A stretch of DNA of 64,000 nucleotides from Sphingobacteriaceae bacterium (GCA_947460875.1 CANHGR010000001.1:62001-126000), one strand, 5' to 3'. Counted from the first letter of the stretch, positions 26,602 to 36,412 are shown. Program-made: numbers and translations. The notes: a model not told the origin generated them from the sequence alone.

Positions 26602-26915
26602 ATGAAAATCAGTGTTCAGTTTATTCATTTTAATACCGACAAGAAATTCTGGATTTTATTCAGAAAAAGGCAGATAACTTAGATCAGTTCTTCGATCATG
26701 TAATCAGTGGACAAGTTTTTCTACGTTTGGAAAATACAGAAGATGAAACAGATAGAGTAGTAGAAGTCAAGCTTATCCATACCAAGAGATCGGTTGTTCG
26801 CTAAATAACAATGCAAAACGTTCGAACAAGCAATAGATCTTTCTATCGAATCATCACGGACGCACGTCGATAATTATAAAACGAGAGTCAGATCCAATCT
26901 AAGTAATCATAAAAC
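26602..26915 (+). pseudogene. hpf: broken hibernation-promoting factor gene
   Basis: Remnant of the short HPF/RaiA ribosome-hibernation protein. The start MKISVQFIHFNTDKK is intact, but a lost base near 26648 shifts the frame. The next block reads LDFIQKKADNLDQFFDHVIS, GQVFLRLENTEDETDRVVEV and KL. A second shift near 26780 leads to IPRDRLFAK, then an in-frame TAA where a Gln codon is expected, then QCKTFEQAIDLSIESSRTHV. With two shifts and one nonsense change it cannot make HPF. It keeps its usual place between xerC and the tRNA-tuf cluster, so the parent was the ancestral copy. Another hibernation factor elsewhere in the genome cannot be excluded. Confidence 0.88.
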
Positions 26916-27012
26916 TATCCTCGCCGAAGGCGATAATATCCTGTCATTCGATCTCTCGAATCAATCATTTAAGCAGCCCTTTCGTTAGTGAAAAGTTTTT
27001 TTCTAAAAAATT

Positions 27013-27251
27013 TTGCTAAGCTTTTAATTTTCGTAGATTTGCAGTCCCTTTTCGAGGAGGCCGTATTGTGCCGTAAATCCGTGAAGCGTGTGGTTCTTTT
27101 AACATTTTAATAAAAGCTTAAAATAAAAGCTCCTTATCTATTGTCAGGCATCGTAGTCTGACCTAAGTCTTTAATCGGGCAATCCGATTAGACGATGGTT
27201 TTGCCATTAATTTGGTAAATAAGATTAGTGTTTAGAGATAGGAAGATAGAA
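27013..27251 (+). promoter_or_regulatory. promoter and structured leader of the tRNA-tuf operon
   Basis: TTG 27013-27015 and TAGATTTG 27034-27041 form a good promoter (18-base spacer). The transcript then begins with AGGAGG (27055-27060), at almost the same distance from the -7 box as in rpsU; TTTCGTAG-TTTGC is shared with the rpsU promoter. A tiny frame from TTG 27066 (14 codons: LCRKSVKRVVLLTF) follows at good spacing. Downstream are hairpins GTCAG/CTGAC (about 27144-27163) and AATCGG/CCGATT (about 27173-27190). No longer gene exists in this leader of about 190 bases. Confidence 0.55.
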
Positions 27252-27324
<73 letters not shown>

Positions 27325-27391
27325 CATTTTGATTTTAGATTGACGATTTTTTAAATTGTAAATCTAGAATCCCAAAATCAGAAATTAAGCT

Positions 27392-27472
27392 GGGGGGATT
27401 CCAGAGCGGTCAAATGGGACGGACTGTAAATCCGTTACTTCGGTTTCGAAGGTTCGAATCCTTCTCCCCCCA
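27392..27472 (+). tRNA. tRNA-Tyr (anticodon GTA)
   Basis: 81 bases with the long variable arm of tRNA-Tyr: acceptor GGGGGGA/TCCCCCC, anticodon stem ACGGA/TCCGT with loop CTGTAAA, T arm GGTTCGAATCC. CCA not encoded. Confidence 0.96.
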
Positions 27473-27485
27473 CTTCGTTGGCTGA

Positions 27486-27565
27486 AGCCTTTTGCGAAGG
27501 CTGACTTAGGAACCACAACGATTGTTGTGTTGGATAAAATACCACCTTCGCTAAAGCTACGGTGG
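27486..27565. repeat. three hairpins in the spacer between tRNA-Tyr and tRNA-Gly
   Basis: AGCCTT (27486-27491)/AAGGCT (27497-27502), CACAAC (27514-27519)/GTTGTG (27524-27529) and CCACC (27542-27546)/GGTGG (27561-27565) form three successive small hairpins. They may guide tRNA processing or belong to the word-repeat family of this genome. Confidence 0.5.
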
Positions 27566-27571
27566 ATAAAA

Positions 27572-27644
27572 GCGGAAGTAGCTCAGTTGGTAGAGCGATA
27601 GCCTTCCAAGCTATAGGTCGCGAGTTCGAACCTCGTCTTCCGCT
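27572..27644 (+). tRNA. tRNA-Gly (anticodon TCC)
   Basis: 73 bases: acceptor GCGGAAG/CTTCCGC, anticodon stem ATAGC/GCTAT with loop CTTCCAA, T arm GAGTTCGAACCTC. CCA not encoded. Confidence 0.96.
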
Positions 27645-27654
27645 CGTAAAAATG

Positions 27655-27720
27655 GGTTCATTGGTGAACTGGTTCATTGGTATAGAGGTTCATTTACAAA
27701 TGAACCAATGAACAAATGAA
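27655..27720. repeat. word-built inverted repeat (GGTTCATTGG vocabulary)
   Basis: GGTTCATTGG occurs at 27655-27664 and 27671-27680, GGTTCATTT at 27688-27696, and the inverse TGAACCAATGAAC and AAATGAAC at 27701-27720. The spacer between two tRNA genes therefore can form alternative hairpins. The same vocabulary recurs near 53.52-53.62 kb. Confidence 0.75.
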
Positions 27721-27732
27721 CATTAAGTTTAA

Positions 27733-27804
<72 letters not shown>

Positions 27805-27868
27805 CAGGAATATAAAAGTAAAACGTAAAAACAAAAAATAAAATTTAACCTACTAAATAGTACAAAAC

Positions 27869-29056
27869 ATGGCAAAAGAAAAATTTGACCGAAGTAAACC
27901 GCACTTAAACATCGGTACTATCGGTCACGTTGACCACGGTAAAACCACCTTGACTGCAGCTATAACTAAGGTATTGGCTGATAAAGGTTTTTCTGAAGCA
28001 CGTTCATTTGATTCAATTGACTCTGCTCCCGAAGAAAAAGAAAGAGGTATCACAATTAATACTGCCCACGTGGAGTATTCAACGGCTACCCGTCACTACG
28101 CTCACGTGGATTGTCCAGGTCACGCGGATTATGTGAAAAACATGGTTACAGGTGCTGCCCAAATGGACGGTGCTATTATAGTGGTAGCGTCTACTGACGG
28201 TCCGATGCCGCAAACTCGTGAGCACATCCTGCTTGCACGCCAGGTTGGTGTGCCTTCTTTGGTTGTATTCATGAACAAAGTGGATATGGTTGACGATCCT
28301 GAATTGTTAGAGCTTGTAGAAATGGAAATTCGCGAACTTTTATCGTTCTACGAATACCCTGGCGACGACATTCCGGTAATTCAAGGTTCAGCACTTGGTG
28401 GACTTAATGGAGATCCGAAATGGGTTGAAAAAATTATGGAACTAATGGATGCTGTAGATCAGTATATTCCAATTCCTCCTCGTTTGACAGAACTTCCTTT
28501 CTTAATGCCGGTTGAAGATGTATTCTCGATTACTGGTCGTGGTACCGTTGCTACTGGACGTATCGAAAGAGGTGTTATCAACTCAGGTGAGTCTGTTGAT
28601 ATCTTAGGTATGGGTGCAGAAAACTTGAAGTCTACAGTTACCGGAGTAGAAATGTTCCGTAAAATATTAGACAGAGGTGAAGCTGGAGATAACGTTGGGC
28701 TATTGTTACGTGGTATTGAAAAAACGGATATCCGTCGTGGGATGGTTATTTGCAAACCAGGTTCGGTAACTCCGCATACAGATTTCAAAGCGGAGGTTTA
28801 CGTATTGTCAAAAGCAGAAGGTGGCCGTCATACGCCATTCTTCAATAAATATCGCCCTCAGTTTTATTTCCGTACAACAGATGTTACTGGTGAAATTACA
28901 CTTGCAGACGGTGTTGAAATGGTTATGCCTGGCGATAACGTTACGATTACTGTAAAACTTATCAACGCTATTGCGATGGAAAAAGGTTTGCGTTTCGCGA
29001 TTCGTGAAGGTGGTAGAACTGTTGGTGCAGGACAGGTAACTGAGATTTTAAAATAG
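27869..29056 (+). CDS. tuf: translation elongation factor EF-Tu
   Basis: GTPase that delivers aminoacyl-tRNA to the ribosome. The 395-residue protein is full length, with G1 GHVDHGKTT near residues 19-27, G3 DCPGHADY near 81-88, G4 NKVD near 136-139 and the two beta-barrel domains ([14 protein letters not shown] onwards), ending [14 protein letters not shown]. It is the first protein gene of the tRNA-tuf-tRNA-secE-nusG cluster; the tRNA genes before it are likely on the same transcript, as in many bacteria. Confidence 0.98.
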   Translation: MAKEKFDRSKPHLNIGTIGHVDHGKTTLTAAITKVLADKGFSEARSFDSIDSAPEEKERGITINTAHVEYSTATRHYAHVDCPGHADYVKNMVTGAAQMDGAIIVVASTDGPMPQTREHILLARQVGVPSLVVFMNKVDMVDDPELLELVEMEIRELLSFYEYPGDDIPVIQGSALGGLNGDPKWVEKIMELMDAVDQYIPIPPRLTELPFLMPVEDVFSITGRGTVATGRIERGVINSGESVDILGMGAENLKSTVTGVEMFRKILDRGEAGDNVGLLLRGIEKTDIRRGMVICKPGSVTPHTDFKAEVYVLSKAEGGRHTPFFNKYRPQFYFRTTDVTGEITLADGVEMVMPGDNVTITVKLINAIAMEKGLRFAIREGGRTVGAGQVTEILK

Positions 29057-29058
29057 TA

Positions 29059-29119
29059 TTAAGTAGCAGGTATCAAGTCTAAAGAATTTAGATTCTTGAG
29101 ACTTGATACTAATTACTTA
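29059..29119. repeat. long palindrome after tuf
   Basis: TATCAAGTCT (29071-29080) pairs with AGACTTGATA (29099-29108), and inside it AAGAAT (29082-29087) pairs with ATTCTT (about 29092-29097) around TTAG; TAAGTA/TACTT-type pairs extend it outward. The result is a stem of about 16 bases with one mismatch but no T-run, between tuf and tRNA-Trp. Confidence 0.75.
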
Positions 29120-29221
29120 GTTCAAAAGGTATATAAGCGTCGTGTTTTTTAAACCGACGCTGTTTTTACAAATAGAAGTGTTTAAAAATCCGGCTCTTTT
29201 TGAAGGGCTGGGAACACGGAT

Positions 29222-29292
29222 ACGGGCATAGTTCAATGGTAGAATAGAGGTCTCCAAAACCTTTGATCAGGGTTCGAATCCTTGTGCCCGTG
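29222..29292 (+). tRNA. tRNA-Trp (anticodon CCA)
   Basis: 71 bases: acceptor ACGGGCA/TGCCCGT, anticodon stem AGGT/ACCT with loop CTCCAAA, T arm AGGGTTCGAATCCTT. CCA tail not encoded. It sits 15 bases before secE, a conserved placement. Confidence 0.95.
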
Positions 29293-29307
29293 CATAAGCT
29301 GAAATAA

Positions 29308-29505
29308 ATGGCTAAAGTAGTAGATTTTTTAAAAGAGTCGTATGACGAGATGCTCCATAAGGTAACCTGGCCTACTTGGGGCGAGTTGCAGAGTTCGGCT
29401 TCTCTTGTATTGGTAGCTTCTTTGATCATTGCGGTGATTATTCTGGCAATGGATCAGGCTGCGGGCAAGTCGCTTCAATTGTTCTATCAATCATTTGCTA
29501 AATAG
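29308..29505 (+). CDS. secE: preprotein translocase subunit SecE
   Basis: Small essential clamp subunit of the SecYEG protein-export channel. The 65-residue protein has the short bacterial form: a conserved amphipathic segment DFLKESYDEMLHKVTWPTW followed by one membrane span (about 30-50, ASLVLVASLIIAVIILAM). It starts 15 bases after tRNA-Trp and precedes nusG by nine bases, the typical secE-nusG arrangement. Confidence 0.96.
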   Translation: MAKVVDFLKESYDEMLHKVTWPTWGELQSSASLVLVASLIIAVIILAMDQAAGKSLQLFYQSFAK

Positions 29506-29514
29506 TAGTATAAG

Positions 29515-30057
29515 ATGAGCGATCAATTGAAATGGTATGTCGTAAGAGCTGTTAGTGGCAAGGAGAAAAAAGTTAAGCAATATATAGAGTCTGAAGTAAA
29601 TCGATTAGGAATATCTCATTTGCTACCGCAAGTGCTTATTCCGATGGAAAAATACTATCAGATGCGTGACGGCAAGAAAATTGCGAAAGAACGCAATTTT
29701 TACCCGGGATATGTTCTCATTGAGGCGGTTTTAAATGGCGAATTAGAGCATATTATAAAGAACATAAATAGTGTGATTGGTTTTCTTGGGGTTAAAGGTG
29801 GTAATGCAGTACCGATGAGGGCGGCAGAAGTAAATCGAATCTTGGGGAAGGTGGATGAGATGAGTGAGCAGGGTGAAATGATGAACGTGCCCTATTATGT
29901 TGGAGAAAGTGTAAAAGTAATGGACGGCCCGTTCAATGGCTTTACAGGATCCATCGAAGAGGTAAACGAAGAAAAGAAGAAATTGAAAGTGATGGTGAAA
30001 ATCTTTGGACGTAGAACTCCATTGGAGTTGAATTATATGCAGGTTGAAAAAGAATAG
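29515..30057 (+). CDS. nusG: transcription termination/antitermination factor NusG
   Basis: General RNA-polymerase-associated factor that binds rpoC/rpoB and links transcription to Rho or ribosomes. The 180-residue protein has an N-terminal NGN domain ([20 protein letters not shown], then [13 protein letters not shown]) and a C-terminal KOW domain (about 125-178, [20 protein letters not shown]). The length is standard, and it is intact, unlike the decayed NusG-like UpxY remnant at 24.5-24.9 kb. It leads into rplK across a 184-base gap that holds an inverted repeat. Confidence 0.97.
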   Translation: MSDQLKWYVVRAVSGKEKKVKQYIESEVNRLGISHLLPQVLIPMEKYYQMRDGKKIAKERNFYPGYVLIEAVLNGELEHIIKNINSVIGFLGVKGGNAVPMRAAEVNRILGKVDEMSEQGEMMNVPYYVGESVKVMDGPFNGFTGSIEEVNEEKKKLKVMVKIFGRRTPLELNYMQVEKE

Positions 30058-30181
30058 AATTGAGATGTGAGCATTGAGACGGGTTTCCAATGCTTTACGC
30101 ATTACAATCATTATAAAAAAATTAAAGTATTGAAAATACAGTATTATGTTTTGCGAGCAGTCTCAAATCTTAATATCAATA
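30058..30181. repeat. imperfect palindrome between nusG and rplK
   Basis: The arm AATTGAGATGTGAGCATTGAG-AC (30058-30080) has a partial inverse GTCTCAAATCTTAATATCAAT (30160-30180). The loop of about 80 bases is AT-rich. It belongs to the word-built repeat class and could act as a leader structure for the ribosomal protein genes. Confidence 0.6.
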
Positions 30182-30241
30182 TAAAGGTCTTAAATGTTAC
30201 ATAGCTTCCACTTACTAACATTGAGTATTAAATAATAAAAA

Positions 30242-30685
30242 ATGGCAAAAGAAGTCGGTGCGTTAATAAAATTACAGATTAAGGGTGGCGCAGCAAATCC
30301 ATCTCCTCCGGTAGGACCTGCATTAGGTGCAAAAGGGGTGAATATTATGGATTTTTGCAAGCAGTTCAATTCTCGTACCCAAGATAAGCCAGGTAAAGTA
30401 TTACCGGTTGTAATTACTGTTTATGTAGACAAGTCGTTTGATTTTATCATTAAAACACCTCCTGTTGCTATCCAATTATTGGAAGTGACCGGTCAAAAAG
30501 GGGGATCTCCAGAGCCTAACCGTAAAAAAGTTGCCAGCATCAGCTGGGATCAGGTTGAGAACATTGCGAAAGATAAAATGACCGATTTGAATGCATTTAC
30601 TGTAGAGTCTGCCATGAAAATGGTAGCTGGTACAGCACGCAGTATGGGAATTACCGTTAGCGGTGATGCACCCTGGAACAATTAA
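30242..30685 (+). CDS. rplK: 50S ribosomal protein uL11
   Basis: Large-subunit stalk-base protein that binds 23S rRNA near the GTPase centre. The 147-residue protein has the typical N-terminal [20 protein letters not shown] and [20 protein letters not shown], and the C-terminal rRNA-binding domain ending [12 protein letters not shown]. The order rplK-rplA-rplJ-rplL-rpoB-rpoC is the universal bacterial arrangement. The 184-base gap upstream carries a palindrome rather than a clear promoter. Confidence 0.98.
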   Translation: MAKEVGALIKLQIKGGAANPSPPVGPALGAKGVNIMDFCKQFNSRTQDKPGKVLPVVITVYVDKSFDFIIKTPPVAIQLLEVTGQKGGSPEPNRKKVASISWDQVENIAKDKMTDLNAFTVESAMKMVAGTARSMGITVSGDAPWNN

Positions 30686-30707
30686 TTAATTTAAATCAGT
30701 TTAAGAA

Positions 30708-31406
30708 GTGGCTAGATTAACAAAAAATCAAAAGAAAGCACATTCAAAACTTGAGGCAGGAAAGGTATATTCTTTACAGGAAGCATCTGCTTTGGTAAAG
30801 GACATCACTACTTCTAAGTTCGACGCATCCGTAGATATGGATGTTCGTTTAGGAGTGGATCCGCGTAAAGCCAATCAAATGGTACGTGGAATCGCAACTC
30901 TCCCTCATGGTACGGGTAAAACCGTGCGTGTGTTAGCTTTGGTAACTCCCGATAAGGAGGAGGAAGCTAAAGCAGCAGGTGCTGACTATGTGGGCCTGGA
31001 TGAATACATCGCCAAAATTGAAGGCGGCTGGACTGACGTTGATATCATTATTACAATGCCGAGTGTGATGGCAAAAGTAGGTAAACTGGGCCGTGTTTTA
31101 GGTCCGCGTAACCTTATGCCAAACCCTAAATCTGGGACTGTGACTACCGATGTTGGTAAAGCAGTAACTGATGTAAAAGGAGGTAAAATTGATTTCAAGG
31201 TTGATAAGACAGGTATTATTCATGCATCAATCGGAAAGGTATCTTTTCCGGCTGATAAAATTTACGAGAACGCTTTAGAAGTAATTCAAACGATCTCTAA
31301 ATTAAAGCCATCGGCAGCTAAGGGAACTTATTTCAAGAGCATTCATATCTCTTCGACAATGAGCCCTGGCATACAAATTGAAACTAAATCAGTAGGAGGG
31401 ATCTAA
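30708..31406 (+). CDS. rplA: 50S ribosomal protein uL1
   Basis: L1-stalk protein that also represses its own operon in many bacteria. The 232-residue protein starts with GTG at 30708 ([20 protein letters not shown]) and contains the family motifs [20 protein letters not shown] and [10 protein letters not shown]. Spacing to rplK is 22 bases and to rplJ two bases, so it is a single unit. No separate rplJ leader is possible. Length is normal. Confidence 0.98.
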   Translation: MARLTKNQKKAHSKLEAGKVYSLQEASALVKDITTSKFDASVDMDVRLGVDPRKANQMVRGIATLPHGTGKTVRVLALVTPDKEEEAKAAGADYVGLDEYIAKIEGGWTDVDIIITMPSVMAKVGKLGRVLGPRNLMPNPKSGTVTTDVGKAVTDVKGGKIDFKVDKTGIIHASIGKVSFPADKIYENALEVIQTISKLKPSAAKGTYFKSIHISSTMSPGIQIETKSVGGI

Positions 31407-31408
31407 TT

Positions 31409-31927
31409 ATGAACAGAGAAGAAAAACAAGAGATTGTTCAAGCCCTGACAGAACAGATCAAAGCACACAGTAATTTCTATATTACTGATACCGCAAACCT
31501 AACTGTGGCAAAGATCAATAGTATCCGTCGTAAATGTTTTGAAAATGGAATTACCATTCAAGTAGCTAAAAACACCCTTATTCAAAAGGCAATGGAAGCT
31601 GCTGGTGGCGATTACGCAGAGCTGTATGATGTATTGAAAGGTTCATCAACTATAATGTTTTCTGATAAAGCGACCGCTCCGGCAAAGCTGATCAAAGAAC
31701 TTAGAAGAACAAGCGATAAGCCGGTGTTGAAAGCTGCATATATTGACACAGCATTCTTTATCGGCGATAATCAATTAGATGCTTTAGTAAATCTTAAATC
31801 TAAAGAGCAACTAATTGGCGAAATTATCGGATTGTTACAGTCGCCGGCTAAAAATGTTATTTCCGGACTTAAATCTGGTGGTGGCAAATTAGCAGGTATT
31901 GTTAAAACTTTACAAGAAAGAGGTTAA
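31409..31927 (+). CDS. rplJ: 50S ribosomal protein uL10
   Basis: Stalk protein that anchors uL11/bL12 copies on the ribosome. The 172-residue protein begins MNREEKQEIVQALTEQIKAH and contains the rRNA-binding core (SIRRKCFENGITIQVAKNTL), with a C-terminal helix region for bL12 binding. It starts only two bases after rplA. Because the usual uL10 leader that controls rplJL cannot fit in that gap, regulation must act from within rplA or at the hairpin after rplL. Confidence 0.97.
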   Translation: MNREEKQEIVQALTEQIKAHSNFYITDTANLTVAKINSIRRKCFENGITIQVAKNTLIQKAMEAAGGDYAELYDVLKGSSTIMFSDKATAPAKLIKELRRTSDKPVLKAAYIDTAFFIGDNQLDALVNLKSKEQLIGEIIGLLQSPAKNVISGLKSGGGKLAGIVKTLQERG

Positions 31928-31985
31928 CAGACACCTAAAGTCTAGAGATTATTAAAAAAGTATTAAAATTTAAAATTTAAATAAG

Positions 31986-32369
31986 ATGGCCGATTTAAAA
32001 GTGTTTGCTGAGCAATTAGTAAACTTGACAGTAAAAGAAGTTAATGAGTTAGCTCAAATCCTGAAAGATGAGTATGGTATCGAACCAGCTGCTGCTGCAG
32101 TTGCGGTTGCTGCCGGACCTGCCGCTGGTGGCGATGCTCCAGCTGCCGCTGCAGAACAAACTGCATTTGATGTAATCTTGAAAGAAGCTGGTGGCGCTAA
32201 GCTTGCAGTTGTTAAATTAGTGAAAGATTTAACCGGTCTTGGCTTGAAAGAAGCTAAAGATCTAGTTGATGGTGCACCAAAAGAATTGAAAACTGGTGTA
32301 GCTAAAGACGAAGCTGAATCTCTAAAGAAACAATTAGAAGAAGCAGGAGCTGTTGTTGAGATTAAATAA
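31986..32369 (+). CDS. rplL: 50S ribosomal protein bL12 (L7/L12)
   Basis: Acidic multi-copy stalk protein that recruits translation GTPases. The 127-residue protein has the N-terminal dimerisation helix ([20 protein letters not shown]), an Ala-rich hinge (about 35-55, [15 protein letters not shown]) and the conserved C-terminal domain ([20 protein letters not shown]). The hinge is longer in Ala than in E. coli but typical for the phylum. It is followed by a hairpin before rpoB that could reduce read-through. Confidence 0.98.
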   Translation: MADLKVFAEQLVNLTVKEVNELAQILKDEYGIEPAAAAVAVAAGPAAGGDAPAAAAEQTAFDVILKEAGGAKLAVVKLVKDLTGLGLKEAKDLVDGAPKELKTGVAKDEAESLKKQLEEAGAVVEIK

Positions 32370-32394
32370 TCACACAACCTCAATTTAATGGTAT

Positions 32395-32420
32395 TAGACC
32401 CCGATGTTCGTCGGGGTCTA
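32395..32420 (+). terminator. rplL-rpoB attenuator hairpin
   Basis: TAGACCCCGA (32395-32404) pairs perfectly with TCGGGGTCTA (32411-32420) around TGTTCG. The T-rich tail is weak, so it fits a partial terminator or processing site, as is known between rplL and rpoB in other bacteria. A second small hairpin CCCGT/ACGGG lies at 32461-32473. Confidence 0.7.
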
Positions 32421-32517
32421 TTGCCATTTGTATAATACCCATTTTTGTTTGACTTACAATCCCGTTCAACGGGAAAACAAGTCGCAGTTTATTTTTTTAA
32501 ACTATAATCTCAATCCC

Positions 32518-35500
32518 TTGGCAAACAAAAATAAGCACAACGAAAGAGTAAATTTTGCAACCAGCAGGCACGTCATCGACTACCCTGATTTTCTGGACGT
32601 GCAACTGGAATCTTTCAGGGAGTTCTTTCAATTAGAAACAACTTCGGATAACCGTCATCAGGAAGGGTTATTTAAAGTGTTTTCTGAGAATTTTCCAATC
32701 TCAGATTCAAGAAACATTTTCGTTTTGGAGTTCTTAGATTACTTTATCGATCCTCCAAGATATGATATTCAAGAATGTATCGAGCGTGGTTTAACGCATA
32801 GTGTTCCTTTAAAAGCGAAATTGCGTCTTTCATGTAATGATGAAGAGCACGAAGATTTCGAAACGATTGTACAGGATGTGTATTTGGGAACTATTCCATA
32901 CATGACACCGAAAGGAACGTTTGTAATCAACGGTGCCGAACGCGTGATTGTATCTCAATTACACAGATCTCCCGGTGTGTTCTTTGGCCAGAGCCGCCAT
33001 ACTAACGGGACAAAATTATATTCGGCTCGTGTTATTCCGTTTAAAGGATCATGGATCGAGTTTGCTACAGACGTTAATAACGTGATGTACGCTTACATTG
33101 ACCGTAAGAAAAAATTCCCGGTTACTACATTACTACGTGCTATTGGCTATGATTCAGATAAGGATATCTTAGAATTATTTGAACTTGCTGATGAAGTAAA
33201 GGTTAGCAAATCAGGCTTGAAGAAATTCACCGGCCGTAAGCTTGCTGCGCGTGTATTGAAGAAATGGGTAGAAGATTTCGTCGATGAAGATACTGGTGAG
33301 GTAGTTTCTATCGATCGAAACGAAATTATTCTTGAACGCGAAACAATTCTGGAAGATGATCATATTGATATGATTGTTGATGCAGGCGTTAAAACTATCA
33401 TCCTGACAAAGGAAGATGCTTCTAATAATGCAGATTATTCCATAATCTATAATACACTACAAAAAGATACTTCAAACTCTGAAAAAGAAGCTGTAGAGCA
33501 TATCTATAGACAATTACGTAACGCTGAACCACCTGATGAAGAAACAGCTCGTGGAATCATCGACAGATTGTTCTTCTCAGATAAAAGATATGATTTAGGA
33601 GATGTTGGTCGTTACCGCATCAACCGTAAATTGAAATTGACAACATCTGAGGAAACTAAGGTGTTAACGAAGCAGGATATCATTGCCATCGTTAAATATT
33701 TGATCAAATTGATCAATTCTAAAGCTGAGGTGGATGATATTGATCACTTGTCGAACCGTCGTGTACGTACAGTAGGTGAGCAATTATATGCTCAGTTTGG
33801 TGTAGGTCTTGCGCGTATGGCTCGTACGATTCGTGAGCGGATGAATATCCGTGACAACGAGGTGTTTACACCAACAGACCTTATTAATGCACGTACACTA
33901 TCTTCTGTGATCAATTCGTTCTTCGGAACGAATCAGCTATCACAGTTCATGGATCAAACCAATCCTCTGGCAGAGATTACGCACAAGCGTCGTCTGTCAG
34001 CCTTAGGACCCGGTGGTCTTTCACGTGAGCGTGCAGGTTTCGAGGTTCGTGACGTTCACTATACTCACTACGGCCGTCTATGTACAATCGAAACTCCTGA
34101 GGGTCCGAACATTGGTTTGATTTCATCGCTATGCGTACATGCTAAGATTAATAATTTAGGTTTCATCGAAACTCCTTACCGTAAGGTTGATAAAGGACGT
34201 GTTGTTGTAGAAGAACCGGTTATTTATCTTTCTGCTGAAGATGAGGATGGAAAAACTATTGCACAGGCAAATGCACATTATGACGATAAAGGAAATTTCC
34301 AGACAGAACGTGTGAAAGCGCGTTATGAAGGCGACTTTCCGGTAATTGAGCCCGAAAAGCTGGATTTGATGGATATTGCTCCTAATCAGATTACATCGAT
34401 CGCAGCTTCTTTAATTCCGTTCTTGGAGCATGACGATGCTAACCGTGCCCTGATGGGTTCGAACATGCAACGTCAGGCAGTGCCTTTATTGCGCCCTGAA
34501 GCTCCAATCGTTGGTACCGGTCTTGAAGGCCGTGTCGCACGCGATTCACGTACCCTGATCAACGCAGAAGGTAACGGTGTAGTCGAGTATGTGGATGCAA
34601 ACGAAATCAGAATTACCTACGAAAGAAATGAAGACGATAAATTAGTTTCTTTCGAGGGTGAAACCAAATCATATAGATTGATTAAATTCAAGAAAACCAA
34701 CCAGAGCACGTGTATTAATCTTAAGCCAATTGTTAAAAAAGGCCAAAAGGTTTCTAAAGGTCAGGTGCTTTGCGAAGGATATGCAACGCAGGATGGTGAA
34801 TTAGCGTTGGGTAGAAATCTTAAAGTTGCATTCATGCCTTGGCAGGGGTATAACTTTGAGGATGCGATCGTTATTTCCGAACGCGTTGTTTCCCAGGATA
34901 TTTTCACATCTATCCATATTGATGAGTTTGAACTTGAAGTTCGAGATACAAAACGTGGCGAGGAGGAGTTGACTCCTGATATCCCTAACGTTTCTGAAGA
35001 AGCTACAAAGGATCTTGACGAAAATGGAATAATCCGTGTTGGTGCCGAAGTGAAAGAAGGCGATATTCTAATAGGAAAGATCACTCCGAAAGGAGAATCT
35101 GATCCTTCTCCGGAAGAGAAATTACTTCGCGCAATATTTGGAGATAAAGCTGGTGATGTTAAAGATGCTTCGTTAAAGACTCCCCCATCAATTAATGGTG
35201 TGGTAATTGATACGAAATTATTTTCACGTGCTAAAAAGACTACTAAGGCCGAAGAGAAATCTCAACTTGAGAAGTTAGATATCAAGCATGATAAAGCAGT
35301 TAAAGCACTTAAGGAATCACTTATTGAAAAGCTATTCATTATAGTAAACGGAAAAACTTCGCAAGGAGTAAACAACGTTTATAAAGAATTGCTGATTGCG
35401 AAAGGTGTAAAGTTTACTCAAAAGATTCTTGCTGATCTAGAGTATGCAAATATCAATCCGACTAAATGGACAACTGATGAGGATAAAAATGAATTGATCA

Positions 35501-36327
35501 AGCAATCGTTGCACAATTATAATATTAAGCTAAATGAAGAGCTTGGTGCTTATAAGCGTGATAAGTTTGCGATCAGTGTAGGGGATGAACTTCCATCAGG
35601 GATTGTTCAAATGGCTAAGGTTTATATCGCTAAGAAGCGTAAGTTGAAAGTAGGAGATAAGATGGCTGGCCGTCACGGAAATAAAGGTATCGTTGCACGT
35701 ATTGTACGTGATGAAGATATGCCATTCCTTGAAGACGGAACTCCGGTCGATATCGTATTGAACCCGCTTGGCGTACCTTCACGTATGAACCTTGGACAGA
35801 TTTACGAAACCGTTTTAGGATGGGCCGGTAAAGAGCTTGGAATGAAGTTTGCTACGCCAATCTTCGATGGTGCAACACACGAAGAAGTAGAACAATGGGT
35901 AGCTAAAGCAGGTGTTCCAACATCAGGAAGAACGTATCTGTATAATGGTTTAACAGGCGAACGCTTTGATCAACCGACGACAGTAGGTATCATTTATATG
36001 CTGAAATTGGGTCACATGGTTGATGATAAGATGCACGCACGTTCTATCGGGCCATATTCACTGATAACACAACAACCATTGGGTGGTAAAGCCCAGTTTG
36101 GTGGTCAGCGTTTTGGTGAGATGGAAGTTTGGGCATTGGAAGCATTTGGCGCAGCGAATATCCTACAAGAAATTTTAACTGTTAAGTCTGATGATGTTGT
36201 TGGCCGTGCTAAAACTTACGAGGCAATCGTGAAAGGCGAGAATCTGCCAACTCCTTCCGTTCCTGAATCATTCAACGTATTGGTTCATGAATTAAGAGGA
36301 TTAGGATTGGATATTACATTGGACTAA
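32518..36327 (+). CDS. rpoB: RNA polymerase beta subunit
   Basis: Catalytic beta chain of RNA polymerase, 1269 residues. The true start is a TTG at 32518 ([20 protein letters not shown]); an ATG at 32404 would place 38 non-conserved residues inside the rplL-rpoB hairpin. Typical blocks are present: the rifampicin-pocket region ([40 protein letters not shown]), [10 protein letters not shown], the lysine-rich switch region [17 protein letters not shown] and a C-terminal [20 protein letters not shown]. Rifampicin-site residues look wild type (Asp, His, Arg, Ser in the expected places). It is co-transcribed with rpoC. Confidence 0.97.
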   Translation: MANKNKHNERVNFATSRHVIDYPDFLDVQLESFREFFQLETTSDNRHQEGLFKVFSENFPISDSRNIFVLEFLDYFIDPPRYDIQECIERGLTHSVPLKAKLRLSCNDEEHEDFETIVQDVYLGTIPYMTPKGTFVINGAERVIVSQLHRSPGVFFGQSRHTNGTKLYSARVIPFKGSWIEFATDVNNVMYAYIDRKKKFPVTTLLRAIGYDSDKDILELFELADEVKVSKSGLKKFTGRKLAARVLKKWVEDFVDEDTGEVVSIDRNEIILERETILEDDHIDMIVDAGVKTIILTKEDASNNADYSIIYNTLQKDTSNSEKEAVEHIYRQLRNAEPPDEETARGIIDRLFFSDKRYDLGDVGRYRINRKLKLTTSEETKVLTKQDIIAIVKYLIKLINSKAEVDDIDHLSNRRVRTVGEQLYAQFGVGLARMARTIRERMNIRDNEVFTPTDLINARTLSSVINSFFGTNQLSQFMDQTNPLAEITHKRRLSALGPGGLSRERAGFEVRDVHYTHYGRLCTIETPEGPNIGLISSLCVHAKINNLGFIETPYRKVDKGRVVVEEPVIYLSAEDEDGKTIAQANAHYDDKGNFQTERVKARYEGDFPVIEPEKLDLMDIAPNQITSIAASLIPFLEHDDANRALMGSNMQRQAVPLLRPEAPIVGTGLEGRVARDSRTLINAEGNGVVEYVDANEIRITYERNEDDKLVSFEGETKSYRLIKFKKTNQSTCINLKPIVKKGQKVSKGQVLCEGYATQDGELALGRNLKVAFMPWQGYNFEDAIVISERVVSQDIFTSIHIDEFELEVRDTKRGEEELTPDIPNVSEEATKDLDENGIIRVGAEVKEGDILIGKITPKGESDPSPEEKLLRAIFGDKAGDVKDASLKTPPSINGVVIDTKLFSRAKKTTKAEEKSQLEKLDIKHDKAVKALKESLIEKLFIIVNGKTSQGVNNVYKELLIAKGVKFTQKILADLEYANINPTKWTTDEDKNELIKQSLHNYNIKLNEELGAYKRDKFAISVGDELPSGIVQMAKVYIAKKRKLKVGDKMAGRHGNKGIVARIVRDEDMPFLEDGTPVDIVLNPLGVPSRMNLGQIYETVLGWAGKELGMKFATPIFDGATHEEVEQWVAKAGVPTSGRTYLYNGLTGERFDQPTTVGIIYMLKLGHMVDDKMHARSIGPYSLITQQPLGGKAQFGGQRFGEMEVWALEAFGAANILQEILTVKSDDVVGRAKTYEAIVKGENLPTPSVPESFNVLVHELRGLGLDITLD

Positions 36328-36341
36328 GTTATTCGTCATAA

Positions 36342-36405
36342 GTTGTAGGTTATAAGTCAAGGCTTATAACCTACAACCTATAACTTACAACTTATAACTT
36401 CAAAA
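36342..36405. repeat. perfect palindrome between rpoB and rpoC
   Basis: GTTGTAGGTTATAAG (36342-36356) pairs perfectly with CTTATAACCTACAAC (36363-36377) around six bases. A further tail, CTATAACTTACAACTTATAA, repeats the same words, so alternative hairpins with the upstream AAGTTAT-ATAAGTTG are possible. It lies in the 85-base rpoB-rpoC gap. Confidence 0.85.
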
Positions 36406-36412
36406 AAGAGCT

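Noticed and set aside
27435-27677. Minus-strand open frame of 80 codons across tRNA-Tyr and tRNA-Gly
   Set aside because: It consists of tRNA antisense sequence; such frames are a known annotation artefact.
29166-29429. Minus-strand open frame over tRNA-Trp and secE
   Set aside because: Shadow of real genes on the other strand, with no protein-like features.
32404-32517. Upstream ATG extending rpoB by 38 codons
   Set aside because: The ATG lies in the hairpin after rplL and the added residues are not conserved in RpoB; TTG 32518 gives the family start.
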